A stretch of 64,000 nt of DNA from Streptomyces sp. Go-475 (GCF_003330845.1 NZ_CP026121.1:6305501-6369500), one strand, 5' to 3'; counted from the stretch's first letter, positions 1-13,524 are shown. Numbers and translations: made by a program. The notes: generated by a model not told the origin, from the letters alone.

Positions 1-1050
1 GAGTCCCGCTCCACCTCCCCGTGGCGCGGCATGATCGAGGACGCCCGCTCCGCCGCGTACGAGGAGCTCCGGCCGGGCGACGAGAACCGCATGTTCTACA
101 CGCGCGCCCCCTGGAAGCGCGTGATCGTCATGTTCGCCGGCCCCTTCATGAACCTGGTGCTGGCGGTGGCGCTGTTCCTCACCGTCCTGATGGGCTTCGG
201 CATCAGCCAGCAGACCACCACGGTCAGCTCGGTCTCCCAGTGCGTCATCGCGCAGAGCGAGAACCGCGACAAGTGCGAGAAGGGCGACCCGGCCTCCCCG
301 GCCGCCGCGGCGGGCCTCAAGGCCGGCGACAAGATCGTCTCCTTCAACGGGGTGAAGACCGACGACTGGAACCAGCTGTCGGACCTCATCCGCTCCAGCC
401 CCGGCAAGGAAGTGCCGATCGTCGTCGAGCGCAAGGGCCAGGACGTCACCCTGCACGCGAAGATCGCCCCCAACATGGTCGCCAAGAAGGACTCCAGCGG
501 CCAGATCGTCGAGAACCAGTACGTCCGGGCCGGCTTCCTCGGCTTCAGCGCCGCCACGGGCGTGGTCAAACAGGACTTCGGCGAGTCCGTGACCTGGATG
601 GGCGACCGGATCGGCGAGGCCGTCGACTCCCTCGCCGCCCTCCCCGGCAAGGTCCCGGCCCTGTGGAACGCGGCCTTCGACGGCGCCCCGCGCGAGGCCG
701 ACTCCCCGATGGGCGTGGTCGGCGCGGCCCGCGTCGGCGGCGAGATCTTCACCCTCGACATCCCGCCCACCCAGCAGCTGGCCATGGCCCTCATGCTGGT
801 CGCCGGCTTCAACCTCTCCCTGTTCCTGTTCAACATGCTCCCGCTGCTGCCGCTCGACGGCGGCCACATCGCGGGCGCCCTGTGGGAGTCGCTGCGCCGC
901 AACACGGCCAAGGTGCTTCGCCGGCCTGACCCGGGCCCCTTCGACGTGGCGAAGCTCATGCCCGTCGCCTACGTGGTAGCGGGGATCTTCATCTGCTTCA
1001 CGATCCTGGTGCTGATCGCGGACGTGGTTAACCCGGTGAGAATCTCCTAG
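1..1050 (+). CDS. rseP: RseP-type site-2 (M50) zinc metalloprotease, 5' end missing
   Basis: This is the 3' part of an intramembrane site-2 protease, the family that cleaves anti-sigma factors and other membrane proteins within the bilayer. The frame is open from base 1, so the N-terminus and the HExxH zinc motif lie upstream of the window. What is visible is a membrane segment just after the start, then a PDZ-like domain (about residues 95-190 of the visible part, with 'AGLKAGDKI'). Then comes the family motif with the third zinc ligand ([12 protein letters not shown], about 838-873) and a C-terminal membrane helix. ispG follows downstream, the common order (dxr-rseP-ispG) in actinobacteria. 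Family assignment is secure; the substrate is unknown. Confidence 0.92.
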   Translation, partial: ESRSTSPWRGMIEDARSAAYEELRPGDENRMFYTRAPWKRVIVMFAGPFMNLVLAVALFLTVLMGFGISQQTTTVSSVSQCVIAQSENRDKCEKGDPASPAAAAGLKAGDKIVSFNGVKTDDWNQLSDLIRSSPGKEVPIVVERKGQDVTLHAKIAPNMVAKKDSSGQIVENQYVRAGFLGFSAATGVVKQDFGESVTWMGDRIGEAVDSLAALPGKVPALWNAAFDGAPREADSPMGVVGAARVGGEIFTLDIPPTQQLAMALMLVAGFNLSLFLFNMLPLLPLDGGHIAGALWESLRRNTAKVLRRPDPGPFDVAKLMPVAYVVAGIFICFTILVLIADVVNPVRIS

Positions 1051-1218
1051 TCATATGGCGTTCGTGGCGGCTCGGCATACTTTCTGCCGGGCCGCCTCCC
1101 ATCGAGTGGCCACGCGGGTGGGATGTGCCCGCGCCGGGGCATGTGCCGTAATCTCGAAGCTCGGAGCCCGCTGCTCACGGGACCGGACCTTGATCCACGA
1201 CTTGGGGTTGCACAGCAG

Positions 1219-2376
<1,158 letters not shown>

Positions 2377-2386
2377 GGTTTCCACG

Positions 2387-2424
2387 CCCCTGGTTTTCTG
2401 GGGGCGCGGGGAACTGCGCGACCA
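2387..2424. repeat. Dispersed Streptomyces intergenic repeat, copy 1
   Basis: Just after the ispG stop there is a 20-base core (2400-2419) that is the exact reverse complement of a stretch at 19914-19932 after ribF, apart from the last base. Both copies lie directly after a gene stop. The short G/C-rich hairpin arms suggest a 3'-end processing or terminator-like role, which is inference. Confidence 0.5.
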
Positions 2425-2543
2425 GCCACAGACGACCCGCAGCCGCCCGACAACCGAAAGCTCCCGAGTTCCCAGGCGCCCCGCCCAAGCAGCGCAGCTA
2501 TAGTGCGGAGACCAAGCCGACCCCAGTGTGTGAGGCCCCGCAC

Positions 2544-3392
2544 GTGTTGACGCAGACCACCTCACGGGTCCTCGAACCGAGCGACCTGGACGCCGCGCTC
2601 GCCGTCCTCGACCGCGAGCCGGTCGCGAACGCCTTCGTGACGTCCCGGGTGCGGATCGCCGGTCTCGACCCGTGGCGGCTCGGCGGTGAGATGTGGGGCT
2701 GGTACGAGGACGGCATGCTGACGTCCCTGTGCTACGCGGGCGCCAACCTGGTTCCGATCTGCGCCGGCCCGCGCGCCGTCCGCGCCTTCGCCGACCGTGC
2801 CCGCCGGGCCGGCCGCCGCTGCTCCTCCATCGTCGGGCCCTCGGGCGCCACCGCCGACCTGTGGCGACTGCTGGAACCCCACTGGGGCCCGGCCCGCGAG
2901 GTCCGCCGCCACCAGCCGCTCATGGTCACCGACCGGCTGCCGGCCGGCATCGCCCCGGACCCCTACGTCCGCCGCGTCCGCAAGGACGAGATGGAGACGA
3001 TCATGCCGGCGTGCGTGGCGATGTTCACCGAGGAGGTCGGCGTCTCCCCGCTGGCCGGCGACGGCGGACTCCTCTACCAGGCCCGCGTCGCCGAACTCGT
3101 CGGCTCCGGCCGCTCCTTCGCCCGCTTCGACGCGGACGGCAAGGTCGTCTTCAAGGCCGAGATCGGCGCCGCGACGGAACACGCCTGCCAGATCCAGGGC
3201 GTGTGGGTGGCCCCCGAATACCGGGGGACCGGCCTGGCCGCCCCCGGCATGGCGGCCGTGCTGCGCTACGCCCTGGCCGACGTCGCCCCGGTCGTCAGCC
3301 TCTACGTCAACGACTTCAACACGGCGGCCCGCAGGACGTACCGAAGGGTGGGCTTCCAGGAGGTCGGCGCCTTCATGAGCGTGCTGTTCTGA
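2544..3392 (+). CDS. GNAT acetyltransferase with N-terminal DUF4081-like domain
   Basis: The 282-residue protein has two parts. The N-terminal ~130 residues look like the DUF4081 region found in actinobacterial GNAT proteins. The C-terminal GNAT fold carries the acetyl-CoA pyrophosphate loop (QIQGVWVAPEYRGTGLA) and a late strand/helix VSLYVNDFNTAARRTYRRVGF. The reading frame runs far upstream over ispG; I chose GTG at 2544 because GAGG (2532-2535) sits 8 bases before it and the family N-terminus starts here. The substrate cannot be told from sequence. Possible targets are amino groups of small molecules or proteins. Confidence 0.85.
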   Translation: MLTQTTSRVLEPSDLDAALAVLDREPVANAFVTSRVRIAGLDPWRLGGEMWGWYEDGMLTSLCYAGANLVPICAGPRAVRAFADRARRAGRRCSSIVGPSGATADLWRLLEPHWGPAREVRRHQPLMVTDRLPAGIAPDPYVRRVRKDEMETIMPACVAMFTEEVGVSPLAGDGGLLYQARVAELVGSGRSFARFDADGKVVFKAEIGAATEHACQIQGVWVAPEYRGTGLAAPGMAAVLRYALADVAPVVSLYVNDFNTAARRTYRRVGFQEVGAFMSVLF

Positions 3393-3421
3393 CAACGGAA
3401 GCCCCCCTGTAGGCTCCCGCC

Positions 3422-3952
3422 ATGGACCTCGTGATCGGCCCACTCGACCTCTCCGCCCACGTGGACGAGGCCCTGGCCGTCCAGGCCGTGGCCTTCGGCC
3501 TCGGTTCCGACGAAGTCGCCGTCCGCCGCCAGATCGTCCTGCGCCACATGACCTACCCCGGCGCCCGCGCACTCGGCGCGACCACCGGCGGACGCCTCGT
3601 CGGCTTCGTCTACGGCATGCCCAACGACCGCACCCACTGGTGGTCCACCGTCGTGGAGCCCTACCTCCGCGCCCAGGGCCGCGACACCTGGCTCGACGAC
3701 TCCTTCGTGATCACCGAGCTGCACGTCCACCCCGACCACCAGAACCGCGGCATCGGCCGCTCCCTGATCACCACGATCACCGACGGCGCCGCCGAACCCC
3801 GCTCGATCCTCTCCGCGATCGACACCGACAGCCCCGCCCGCGCCCTCTACCGCTCCCTCGGCTACCGGGACCTGGCCCGCCAGGTGCTCTTCCCGAGCGC
3901 GCCGAAGCCGTACGCGGTGATGGGCGCCCCGCTGCCGCTGCGCCGCCGTTAA
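3422..3952 (+). CDS. GNAT family N-acetyltransferase
   Basis: A single-domain 176-residue acetyltransferase. Motif A is clear ([17 protein letters not shown]), as is the C-terminal [13 protein letters not shown] that packs against acetyl-CoA. It starts 29 bases after the preceding GNAT gene and is probably cotranscribed with it. The substrate is not predictable. The start at 3422 is the only reasonable one before motif A, though the Shine-Dalgarno sequence is poor. Confidence 0.85.
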   Translation: MDLVIGPLDLSAHVDEALAVQAVAFGLGSDEVAVRRQIVLRHMTYPGARALGATTGGRLVGFVYGMPNDRTHWWSTVVEPYLRAQGRDTWLDDSFVITELHVHPDHQNRGIGRSLITTITDGAAEPRSILSAIDTDSPARALYRSLGYRDLARQVLFPSAPKPYAVMGAPLPLRRR

Positions 3953-3999
3953 CCGATTTCCAACGCCCGGCGCCCCCCGGATAACCTCCTGCCATCACC

Positions 4000-4037
4000 C
4001 TCCCCCACTCTCGGCTTCTCGTGAGCGGGGGACCCCC
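4000..4037. repeat. Streptomyces intergenic repeat with hairpin potential
   Basis: Between the second GNAT gene and proS lies a C-run/G-run element (CCCCCACTCTCGGCTTC, then GAGCGGGGGACCCCC) that can fold on itself. From general knowledge, near-identical elements recur in intergenic regions of many Streptomyces genomes. Its function is unknown. Confidence 0.45.
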
Positions 4038-4055
4038 AGCAGCAGGAGCAGAACC

Positions 4056-5759
4056 ATGGCGAACGCACCGGTCCAGCGCATGTCCCAGTTGATGGCGAAG
4101 ACGTTGCGCGACGACCCGGCCGACGCCGAGGTCCTCAGCCACAAGCTCCTCGTCCGCGCCGGGTACGTGCGCCGCACCGCCGCCGGCATCTGGAGCTGGC
4201 TGCCGCTCGGCAAGAAGGTGCTGGCCAACGTCGAGCGGATCGTCCGCGAGGAGATGGACGCCATCGGCGCCCAGGAGGTGCTGCTCCCCGCCATCCTGCC
4301 GCGCGAGCCCTACGACGCCACCGGTCGCTGGGACGAGTACGGCCCCGAGCTGTTCCGCCTCCAGGACCGCAAGGGCGGCGACTACCTCCTCGGCCCCACC
4401 CACGAGGAGATCTTCACCCTGCTGGTGAAGGACCAGGCGTCCTCCTACAAGGACCTGCCCGTGATCCTCTACCAGATCCAGAGCAAGTACCGCGACGAGG
4501 CCCGGCCCCGCGCCGGCATCCTGCGCGGCCGCGAGTTCCTGATGAAGGACGCCTACTCCTTCGACACCGAGGACGAGGGCCTCGCCCGGTCCTACGCCCT
4601 GCACCGCGAGGCCTACCGGAAGATCTTCGCGCGGCTCGGCCTGGACTACCGCATCTGCGCCGCGACCGCCGGTGCGATGGGCGGCTCCAAGTCCGAGGAG
4701 TTCCTGGCCCCGGCCGAGGCCGGCGAGGACACCTTCGCCGACTGCCCGAACTGCGACTTCGCCGCCAACACCGAGGCGATCACGTACGAGCTGAAGCCCG
4801 TCGACGCCGCCGACGTGCCGGCCGCCGAGGACATCCCCACCCCGGACACCCCGACCATCGAGACCCTCGCCGCCTCCCTCGGCGTCCCGGCCTCGGCCAC
4901 GCTGAAGAACCTCCTCGTCAAGGTCGACGGCGAGATCGTCGCCGTCGGCGTCCCCGGCGACCGCGAGGTCGACATGGACAAGGTCGAGGCGCACTTCGCC
5001 CCGGCCGTCGTCGAGCTGGTCACCGAGACGGACTTCGCGGCCCGCCCCGACCTGGTCCGCGGCTACGTCGGACCGCAGGGCCTGGGCGAGAAGGTCAGGT
5101 ACATCGCCGACCCGCGCGTGGCTCCCGGCACCGCGTGGATCACCGGCGCCAACAAGGCCGACACACACGCCAAGAACGTCGTCGCCGGGCGTGACTTCGA
5201 GGTCGACGAGTACGTCGACGTCGTGGTCGTCCAGGAGAGCGACCCCTGCCCCGAGTGCGGCACGGGCCTCGTCCTCGACCGCGCCATCGAGATCGGCCAC
5301 ATCTTCCAGCTCGGCCGCAAGTACACCGACGCCCTCAAGCTCGACGTCCTCGGCCAGAACGGCAAGCCGGTCCGCGTCACCATGGGCTGCTACGGCATCG
5401 GCGTCTCCCGCGCGGTCGCCGCCCTCGCCGAGCAGAGCGCCGACGACAAGGGCCTGTGCTGGCCCAAGGAGGTCGCCCCGGCCGACGTCCACGTGGTCGC
5501 CGCCGGCAAGGCCCTGCAGACCGAGCTGGCCCTCGACATCTCGCAGAAGCTGGCCGCGGCCGGTGTCCGCGTCCTGGTCGACGACCGCGCGGGCGTCTCC
5601 CCGGGCGTGAAGTTCACGGACTCCGAGCTGATCGGCGTCCCGCAGATCCTGGTGGCCGGCCGCCGCGCCGCCGAGGGCGTGGTCGAGCTGAAGGACCGCC
5701 GCACCGGCGAGCGCGAGGAGCTGACGGTCGAGGAGGCCGTGGCCCGCCTCACCGCCTGA
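4056..5759 (+). CDS. proS: Prolyl-tRNA synthetase, bacterial type
   Basis: ProRS charges tRNA-Pro. The 567-residue protein is the bacterial (long) architecture: class II catalytic core, a YbaK-like editing insertion at about residues 225-400 that hydrolyses Ala-tRNA-Pro ([13 protein letters not shown] region), and a C-terminal anticodon-binding domain ([10 protein letters not shown] onward). Class II motif 2 ([21 protein letters not shown] without a break) and motif 3 ([17 protein letters not shown]) are intact. AGGAG at 4044-4048 lies 7 bases before the ATG. No T-box-like leader is visible; the gene ends in a terminator shared with the convergent APH-like gene. Confidence 0.98.
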   Translation: MANAPVQRMSQLMAKTLRDDPADAEVLSHKLLVRAGYVRRTAAGIWSWLPLGKKVLANVERIVREEMDAIGAQEVLLPAILPREPYDATGRWDEYGPELFRLQDRKGGDYLLGPTHEEIFTLLVKDQASSYKDLPVILYQIQSKYRDEARPRAGILRGREFLMKDAYSFDTEDEGLARSYALHREAYRKIFARLGLDYRICAATAGAMGGSKSEEFLAPAEAGEDTFADCPNCDFAANTEAITYELKPVDAADVPAAEDIPTPDTPTIETLAASLGVPASATLKNLLVKVDGEIVAVGVPGDREVDMDKVEAHFAPAVVELVTETDFAARPDLVRGYVGPQGLGEKVRYIADPRVAPGTAWITGANKADTHAKNVVAGRDFEVDEYVDVVVVQESDPCPECGTGLVLDRAIEIGHIFQLGRKYTDALKLDVLGQNGKPVRVTMGCYGIGVSRAVAALAEQSADDKGLCWPKEVAPADVHVVAAGKALQTELALDISQKLAAAGVRVLVDDRAGVSPGVKFTDSELIGVPQILVAGRRAAEGVVELKDRRTGEREELTVEEAVARLTA

Positions 5760-5777
5760 GGGTCGCGACGACAGCGG

Positions 5778-5809
5778 TGTGAGCGCTCCGGGCGACCGGG
5801 GCGCTCACA
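5778..5809. terminator. Bidirectional terminator between proS and the convergent kinase-like gene
   Basis: Inverted repeat TGTGAGCGC (5778-5786) / GCGCTCACA (5801-5809) with a G/C-rich loop. It lies just past the proS stop and overlaps the stop of the minus-strand gene, so it probably serves both. Confidence 0.65.
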
Positions 5810-6704
5810 GCCAGCCCGCGAACTCCAGCAGCAGCTCCGCGTCCCGGGGCCGCCCCACGCGTCCCGCCCGCACACCCGACTCCACGGCCCGGAACAGCGT
5901 CCAGCCCCGCAGCCGCTCCTGGTCCACGTCCAGGGACTCCGCCAGCCGCTTCACCCGGCGCCGGGTCGTCGCCGCGCCGGACGGCTGGGCGACCAGGTCC
6001 TCCACCCGGTCGCGGACCAGCCGGGCCAGATCGAACGCGCACTCGCCGACCACCGGGTCGGGCCCCACGGCCAGCCACGGCATCCGCTCCCCGGCGAGCA
6101 CCTTGCTCTGCCGGAACGTGCCGTGCAGCAAACGGTGTTCGGGCGGCGCCGCCAGCAGCTCCTCGCGCGCCGCGAGCGCCAGGTCCACCAGCGGGGCCAC
6201 CTCGGGATCGGCCTGCGCCCGGGCCCGCATCGCCTCGGCCTGCCGCCCGGTCCGCTCCGCCACCGTCTCGAAGGGGAAACCGGCGGGCGGCTCGACCCAC
6301 AGCCGCCGCAGCGTCCCCGCCGCCTCCAGCAGCGCCTTCGCCTCCGGCAGGGACCGCACCGACACGTCCGGGTGCAGCCGCTCCAGCAACAGCACACCCT
6401 CGGAAGCCTGGGCGTCGAGCAGCTGGACGGCACCCCGCCCGGCCCAGTGCGCGAGCGCGGCCCGCTCCGCCTCCGGCCGGGCCCGCTCCGGCGCCAGCTT
6501 CAGCACGGCGGGCGTCCCGTCGGCCCTCCGCACCAGCACGACCAGGCTGCTGCGCCCGCCCGGCACCTGCACCCGCTCCACGGTCAACTCGCGTAGCGCG
6601 ACGGCACGCTGCGCCGCCTCGGGCAGCCTCTCCAGCCAGTCGTCACCCTCCGGCGCCGTCTCACCGAGCGCCCTGACCAGGCGCTTCGGCGGTTCGAAAA
6701 CCAT
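5805..6704 (-). CDS. APH(6)/hydroxyurea-type aminoglycoside phosphotransferase homologue, probable pseudokinase
   Basis: The 299-residue protein has the fold signature of small-molecule kinases of the APH(6)/streptomycin-6-kinase group: a nucleotide-binding lobe ending PAVLKLAPERA, a hinge LLLERL, a catalytic-loop region LLHGTFRQSKVL and a Mg-binding region GPDPVVGECAFDLARLV. In active members the catalytic loop reads HGD. Here it is H194-G195-T196, so the catalytic aspartate is absent, while the second aspartate (GPDP) remains. It is last in a minus-strand group after the ferritin-like gene (48 bp gap). It may be a non-catalytic binder or a divergent kinase. A resistance role should not be assumed. 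Confidence 0.75.
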   Translation of the reverse strand: MVFEPPKRLVRALGETAPEGDDWLERLPEAAQRAVALRELTVERVQVPGGRSSLVVLVRRADGTPAVLKLAPERARPEAERAALAHWAGRGAVQLLDAQASEGVLLLERLHPDVSVRSLPEAKALLEAAGTLRRLWVEPPAGFPFETVAERTGRQAEAMRARAQADPEVAPLVDLALAAREELLAAPPEHRLLHGTFRQSKVLAGERMPWLAVGPDPVVGECAFDLARLVRDRVEDLVAQPSGAATTRRRVKRLAESLDVDQERLRGWTLFRAVESGVRAGRVGRPRDAELLLEFAGWL

Positions 6705-6752
6705 GCGCGAGTCGTTCCCTTCGTACTGTCCGCGGTGCGTGCCCCGCGCGGG

Positions 6753-7217
6753 TCACGCCGTCGGCGCCGCCGAGGGCGGAGCCGTGCCGGCCCGCTCGGC
6801 GAGCCCAGGGAAGGCTACGCTCTCCCCGCGCCAGCGCACCGCCCGCACCGCCGCCTCCCGCAGCGCCTCGGCGGCCAGCGCCCGCCGCCCGCCGCCCGCC
6901 GCCCGCACCAGATCGGAGTACACCCCGGCCACCCGGTCCTCCAGCTCCGCGGCGAGCCGCACGGCCGCCGCCGCGTCCGGCACCGGGAACGGCAGGGCGT
7001 ACCCGGCGGCCGCCGCCACGGGCCTGCCCCCCAGGTCCTTCACCTCGCGCACCAGCGCGTCCCGGCGCGCCCGGTGCGCGTCGTACGCCGTCCGCGCCTC
7101 GACGCGCTGCCCCTCGCCGATCCGCCCGCCCACGACGCCGTACCCGTACACCGCCGCGTGCTCGGCCGCCAGCGCCGCCTGCAGGGCCCGCAGCTCCCGG
7201 TCCTTCGCCTCGCTCAC
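6753..7217 (-). CDS. Ferritin-like (DUF4439-type) protein
   Basis: A 154-residue all-helical protein with the pattern of the DUF4439 ferritin-like family: LQAALAAEHAAVYGYGVVGG near the N-terminus and AYDAHRARRDALVREV in the next helix, with Glu/His residues spaced like a di-metal four-helix bundle. Start GTG at 7217 overlaps the stop of the upstream lipoprotein gene (GTGA), indicating translational coupling. Function is unknown. The family is sometimes placed with iron or oxidative-stress proteins, but this is not shown here. Confidence 0.75.
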   Translation of the reverse strand: MSEAKDRELRALQAALAAEHAAVYGYGVVGGRIGEGQRVEARTAYDAHRARRDALVREVKDLGGRPVAAAAGYALPFPVPDAAAAVRLAAELEDRVAGVYSDLVRAAGGGRRALAAEALREAAVRAVRWRGESVAFPGLAERAGTAPPSAAPTA

Positions 7218-7741
7218 GCGTCCCCCTCCGTCAGCAGATACACGTGCGCCGCACCGGCCGCCGCCACCGACGCCAGCAGCCGCGCCAGCTCGCCCGGCAC
7301 CCCGAGCAGCTCCTTGGACCGCCGGTCGGCGAGCTCCCGCTCCGCGGCGGCGAGCCCGGCCAGGGCGTCCTTGTCGTTCCCCGGCACCGCGGCCGAGGGC
7401 GAGGCCGACGGTGAGACCGAGCTCGACCCCGAGGGGGATGCTTTCCGGCCACCCCCGAACGCCTGCGCGTGCCGTACGACGTTCTCCCGCAGCGGCCCCA
7501 GGCGCCCCGCGAGCCCCGGCCGGGCGGCGATCACCGCGTCGTACCGCTCCACCAGCCCCTCGCTGTCCCGCGCCGCACGCGCGCGTGCCCGGCGCTCCGC
7601 CGCCGACGGGCCGTCGCCCGGGTCGGCCGGATCCGCCCCGCCGGCGGTGCATCCGGCCACGGCGACGGCCGCCGGGCCGAGGGCGAGCAGACTCCTTCTG
7701 CGCGGCCCCGAACGGGCGCGCGGCGATGGGGGGAACGGCAC
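7214..7741 (-). CDS. Lipoprotein with ferritin-like helical domain
   Basis: A 175-residue secreted lipoprotein. The N-terminus has a twin-Arg-like basic stretch (SGPRRRSLLALG), a short hydrophobic segment and a lipobox VAVAGC, so the mature protein is probably lipid-anchored outside the membrane. The rest is helical and Ala/Arg-rich with ENVVRHAQAF and AAERELADRR helices resembling its neighbour's fold, interrupted by a Ser/Pro linker (about 7380-7440). I chose GTG 7741 because GAGG lies 8-9 bases upstream and the signal peptide then starts cleanly. It overlaps the ferritin-like gene by 4 bases; the two probably form a membrane/cytosol pair. Confidence 0.7.
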   Translation of the reverse strand: MPFPPSPRARSGPRRRSLLALGPAAVAVAGCTAGGADPADPGDGPSAAERRARARAARDSEGLVERYDAVIAARPGLAGRLGPLRENVVRHAQAFGGGRKASPSGSSSVSPSASPSAAVPGNDKDALAGLAAAERELADRRSKELLGVPGELARLLASVAAAGAAHVYLLTEGDA

Positions 7742-7947
7742 GTCAGACGTCCTCGGGGGCTCGTTGCGAGAAAGAAGCGCATGGCAGGGCTGCACGCCCG
7801 TGATCACGGTACCCGGGCCCCCGCCCGGGACCACTCAGCGGCACCGTTCGTGACCGGGTGGACGGCAACACTCCCCGCGACCGGATACCCTTTGACCAGA
7901 CACGCGACCCATCCCACAACAGCACACGCGGCCGAGGAGTCACCCGG
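7742..7947. promoter_or_regulatory. Divergent promoter region, lipoprotein gene / rimP
   Basis: About 206 bp separates the starts of the minus-strand lipoprotein gene and rimP, so promoters for both should lie here. The rimP ribosome site GAGGAG (7934-7939) is strong. I could not identify convincing -35/-10 pairs by eye. Confidence 0.4.
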
Positions 7948-8448
7948 ATGAGCACCACCCAGAGCGAGAGGCTGCGAGAACTGCTGGAACCGCTCGTCAC
8001 CTCCCAGGGCCTGGATCTCGAAGAGATCGAAGTGGACTCCGTCGGCCGCAAGCGTGTACTGCGCGTCGTCGTCGACTCGGACACCGGTGCGGACCTGGAC
8101 CAGATCGCCGATGTGAGCCGCGCGCTCTCGGCGAAGCTCGACGAGACGGACGCGATGGGCGAGGGGGAGTACACCCTCGAGGTCGGCACCCCGGGCGCGG
8201 AGCGCCTCCTCACGGAACACCGGCACTACGTCCGGGCCACGGACCGGCTGGTGAAGTTCCAGCTGGCCGAGGGCGGCGAGCTGGTCGCCAGGATCCTGAA
8301 GGTCGACGACGACGGCGTCGACACCGAGGTGCCCGGGGTCAAGGGCCGCAAGGCCACCGCGCGCAGACTCGCCTTCGACGACATCGTCCGGGCACGCGTC
8401 CAGGTCGAGTTCAGCCGCAAGGACAACAAGAAGGAAGAGGAGGCGTAG
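7948..8448 (+). CDS. rimP: Ribosome maturation factor RimP
   Basis: RimP is needed for 30S subunit assembly. The 166-residue protein has the two-domain layout: N-terminal alpha/beta domain ([31 protein letters not shown]) and a C-terminal Sm-like domain ([18 protein letters not shown]). I placed the start at ATG 7948 rather than an earlier in-frame start at 7858 because GAGGAG lies 8 bases before it and homologues begin here. It is followed 2 bases later by nusA, the classical rimP-nusA-ylxR-infB order. Confidence 0.96.
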   Translation: MSTTQSERLRELLEPLVTSQGLDLEEIEVDSVGRKRVLRVVVDSDTGADLDQIADVSRALSAKLDETDAMGEGEYTLEVGTPGAERLLTEHRHYVRATDRLVKFQLAEGGELVARILKVDDDGVDTEVPGVKGRKATARRLAFDDIVRARVQVEFSRKDNKKEEEA

Positions 8449-8450
8449 CC

Positions 8451-9461
8451 GTGGACATCGACATGAGTGCCCTGCGGGGCTTGGTTCGGGAGAAGGAGAT
8501 CTCCTTCGACCTGCTGGTCGAGGCGATCGAGTCGGCCCTCCTCATCGCCTACCACCGCACCGAGGGAAGCCGCCGCCACGCGCGCGTGGAGCTCAACCGG
8601 GAGACCGGCCATGTGACCGTGTGGGCGAAGGAGGACCCCGACGGCCTCGAGGAGGGCCAGGAGCCCCGCGAGTTCGACGACACACCGTCCGGTTTCGGCC
8701 GGATCGCCGCCACCACGGCCAAGCAGGTCATCCTGCAGCGCCTGCGCGACGCCGAGGACGACGCGACGCTCGGCGAGTACGCCGGCCGCGAGGGCGACAT
8801 CGTCACCGGCGTGGTCCAGCAGGGCCGCGACCCGAAGAACGTGCTCGTGGACATCGGCAAGCTGGAGGCCATCCTGCCGGTGCAGGAGCAGGTGCCCGGC
8901 GAGACGTACCCGCACGGCATGCGGCTGCGGTCCTACGTCGTCCGGGTGGCCAAGGGCGTCCGGGGCCCGTCCGTGACGCTGTCGCGCACGCACCCCAACC
9001 TGGTGAAGAAGCTGTTCGCCCTGGAGGTGCCGGAGATCGCCGACGGCTCCGTGGAGATCGCCGCGATCGCCCGCGAGGCCGGTCACCGCACCAAGATCGC
9101 CGTACGGTCCACCCGGTCCGGCCTGAACGCCAAGGGCGCCTGCATCGGCCCCATGGGCGGCCGGGTGCGCAACGTGATGGGCGAGCTGAACGGTGAGAAG
9201 ATCGACATCGTCGACTGGTCGGAGGACCCGGCCGAGATGGTGGCGAACGCGCTCTCCCCGGCCCGCGTCTCCAAGGTCGAGATCGTGGACATGTCGACCC
9301 GGTCCGCCCGGGTGACCGTCCCCGACTACCAGCTTTCCCTGGCCATCGGCAAGGAGGGCCAGAACGCCCGCCTCGCGGCCCGGCTCACCGGATGGCGGAT
9401 CGACATCCGCCCGGACACGGAACCGTCCGGGGAGCAGCCCCGGGACCGCTCCGGGGAATAG
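8451..9461 (+). CDS. nusA: Transcription termination/antitermination factor NusA
   Basis: NusA binds RNA polymerase and modulates pausing, termination and antitermination. The 336-residue protein has the N-terminal polymerase-binding domain ([17 protein letters not shown]), an S1 domain ([20 protein letters not shown]) and two KH domains ([39 protein letters not shown]). It lacks the C-terminal acidic repeats of E. coli NusA, as usual in actinobacteria. It starts with GTG two bases after the rimP stop. Confidence 0.98.
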   Translation: MDIDMSALRGLVREKEISFDLLVEAIESALLIAYHRTEGSRRHARVELNRETGHVTVWAKEDPDGLEEGQEPREFDDTPSGFGRIAATTAKQVILQRLRDAEDDATLGEYAGREGDIVTGVVQQGRDPKNVLVDIGKLEAILPVQEQVPGETYPHGMRLRSYVVRVAKGVRGPSVTLSRTHPNLVKKLFALEVPEIADGSVEIAAIAREAGHRTKIAVRSTRSGLNAKGACIGPMGGRVRNVMGELNGEKIDIVDWSEDPAEMVANALSPARVSKVEIVDMSTRSARVTVPDYQLSLAIGKEGQNARLAARLTGWRIDIRPDTEPSGEQPRDRSGE

Positions 9462-9563
9462 ATCCAAGCCGCGGGCCGTTCAGATCACGACAGGTTCACG
9501 CGCGGCAACTGTTCGAAACCTGCCCCACAGGGGTGAGGTGCGTACGGGGAGGTAGACTTAGCA

Positions 9564-9860
9564 GTGTCTGGCCGGACGCGCGCCCGCGCATGCCCTGAAC
9601 GCACCTGTGTGGGGTGTCGGGAGCGAGCGGCCAAGGCCGAACTGCTGCGGATCGTGGCGATCGAGGACGCATGCGTCCCTGATCCTCGCGGTACGCTGCC
9701 CGGCCGGGGTGCGTACGTTCACCCCGCACTGGTCTGTCTCGACCAGGCGGTACGCCGCCGGGCGTTCACGAGGGCACTGCGCGCCCCGGGAGCGCTCGAC
9801 ACAAAGGCGTTGCGCCGACACGTCGAGCAGACAACAGTTGCCGAGCAGGCAACACCGTAA
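9564..9860 (+). CDS. ylxR: YlxR (DUF448) RNA-binding protein
   Basis: A 98-residue basic protein with the YlxR signature ERTCVGCRER and GRGAYVHP. The family is a small putative nucleic-acid binder always found between nusA and infB; it has been linked to RNase P and to gene regulation in other bacteria. GTG 9564 gives the standard N-terminus. The 102-bp gap after nusA is open enough to hold an internal promoter, but none is obvious. Confidence 0.9.
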   Translation: MSGRTRARACPERTCVGCRERAAKAELLRIVAIEDACVPDPRGTLPGRGAYVHPALVCLDQAVRRRAFTRALRAPGALDTKALRRHVEQTTVAEQATP

Positions 9861-9925
9861 GACGTGCCGCACGGAACCCCGTGTGGCTTAGGTACCTCGC
9901 GAGTCGAAAGCAGGTCGAGATTGCG

Positions 9926-9968
9926 ATGAGCACTCGATGAGTACGCGATGAGTACGCCCATGAACTAG
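9926..9968 (+). other. Chain of three overlapping mini-ORFs upstream of infB
   Basis: Three tiny reading frames follow each other with ATGA overlaps: 9926-9940 (MSTR), 9937-9951 (MSTR) and 9948-9968 (MSTPMN). They arise from an imperfect 11-base direct repeat (GATGAGYACKC). The last stop lies 38 bases before the infB GTG start. They could be a translated leader that affects infB expression, or merely a repeat; see findings. Confidence 0.4.
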
Positions 9969-10006
9969 CGACGGTCCGGACGTAACCCGGACCTCAAAGG
10001 AGCGAA

Positions 10007-13045
<3,039 letters not shown>

Positions 13046-13059
13046 CCCCCACGGTTTCC

Positions 13060-13097
13060 CAGCCGGCCGACGCGGCACCCGCCGCGTCGGCCGGCTG
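13060..13097 (+). terminator. Terminator of the rimP-infB operon
   Basis: Perfect 17-bp inverted repeat (13060-13076 with 13081-13097) around the 4-base loop ACCC, 15 bases after the infB stop. No T-run follows, as is usual for Streptomyces terminators. Confidence 0.8.
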
Positions 13098-13230
13098 GCC
13101 GTTGGGGCGCGGTGCGCACGGGAAAACCCGATCGAGCACCCGCCCCGTTCGCGGTAACGTTCCTGGTGTCCCTGCCACCCCTACCGGCAGGGCCATCGAT
13201 CCCGTACCGGCGGGTCATCCGGATACACAC

Positions 13231-13524
13231 ATGTACGTGGGGACTCTGTCCTTCGACCTGCTTCTCGGCGACGTACGGTCGCTGAAGGAGAAGCGCTCCG
13301 TCGTCCGCCCCATCGTCGCCGAGCTCCAGCGCAAGTACGCGGTGAGCGCGGCCGAGGTGGACCACATGGACCTCCACCGCAGGGCCGTCATCGGTCTCGC
13401 GTTGGTGTCCGGCGACGCGGGGCACCTGAGCGAGGTGCTCGACCGGTGCGAACGGCTGGTCGCCGCCCGCCCCGAAGTGGAGCTGCTGTCCGTCAGGCGG
13501 CGCTTCCACGGCGAAGACGACTGA
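13231..13524 (+). CDS. DUF503 family protein
   Basis: A 97-residue protein of the DUF503 (YlxP-like) family, recognised from MYVGTLSFDLLLGDVRSLKE, KRSVVRPIVAELQRKYAVS and ELLSVRRRFHGEDD. The family sits next to rbfA in many Gram-positive genomes and is thought to belong to ribosome biology, but its function is not established. ATG 13231 is the family start; an in-frame upstream extension to 13102 has no conserved sequence. rbfA starts 45 bases after its stop. Confidence 0.85.
   Translation: MYVGTLSFDLLLGDVRSLKEKRSVVRPIVAELQRKYAVSAAEVDHMDLHRRAVIGLALVSGDAGHLSEVLDRCERLVAARPEVELLSVRRRFHGEDD

Noticed and set aside
3953-4055. T-box leader upstream of proS
   Set aside because: No T-box sequence or specifier stem; the region is a short Streptomyces intergenic repeat.
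3777-5492. 571-codon minus-strand frame opposite proS
   Set aside because: Val/Asp/Leu-rich antisense shadow with no motif; proS is unambiguous.
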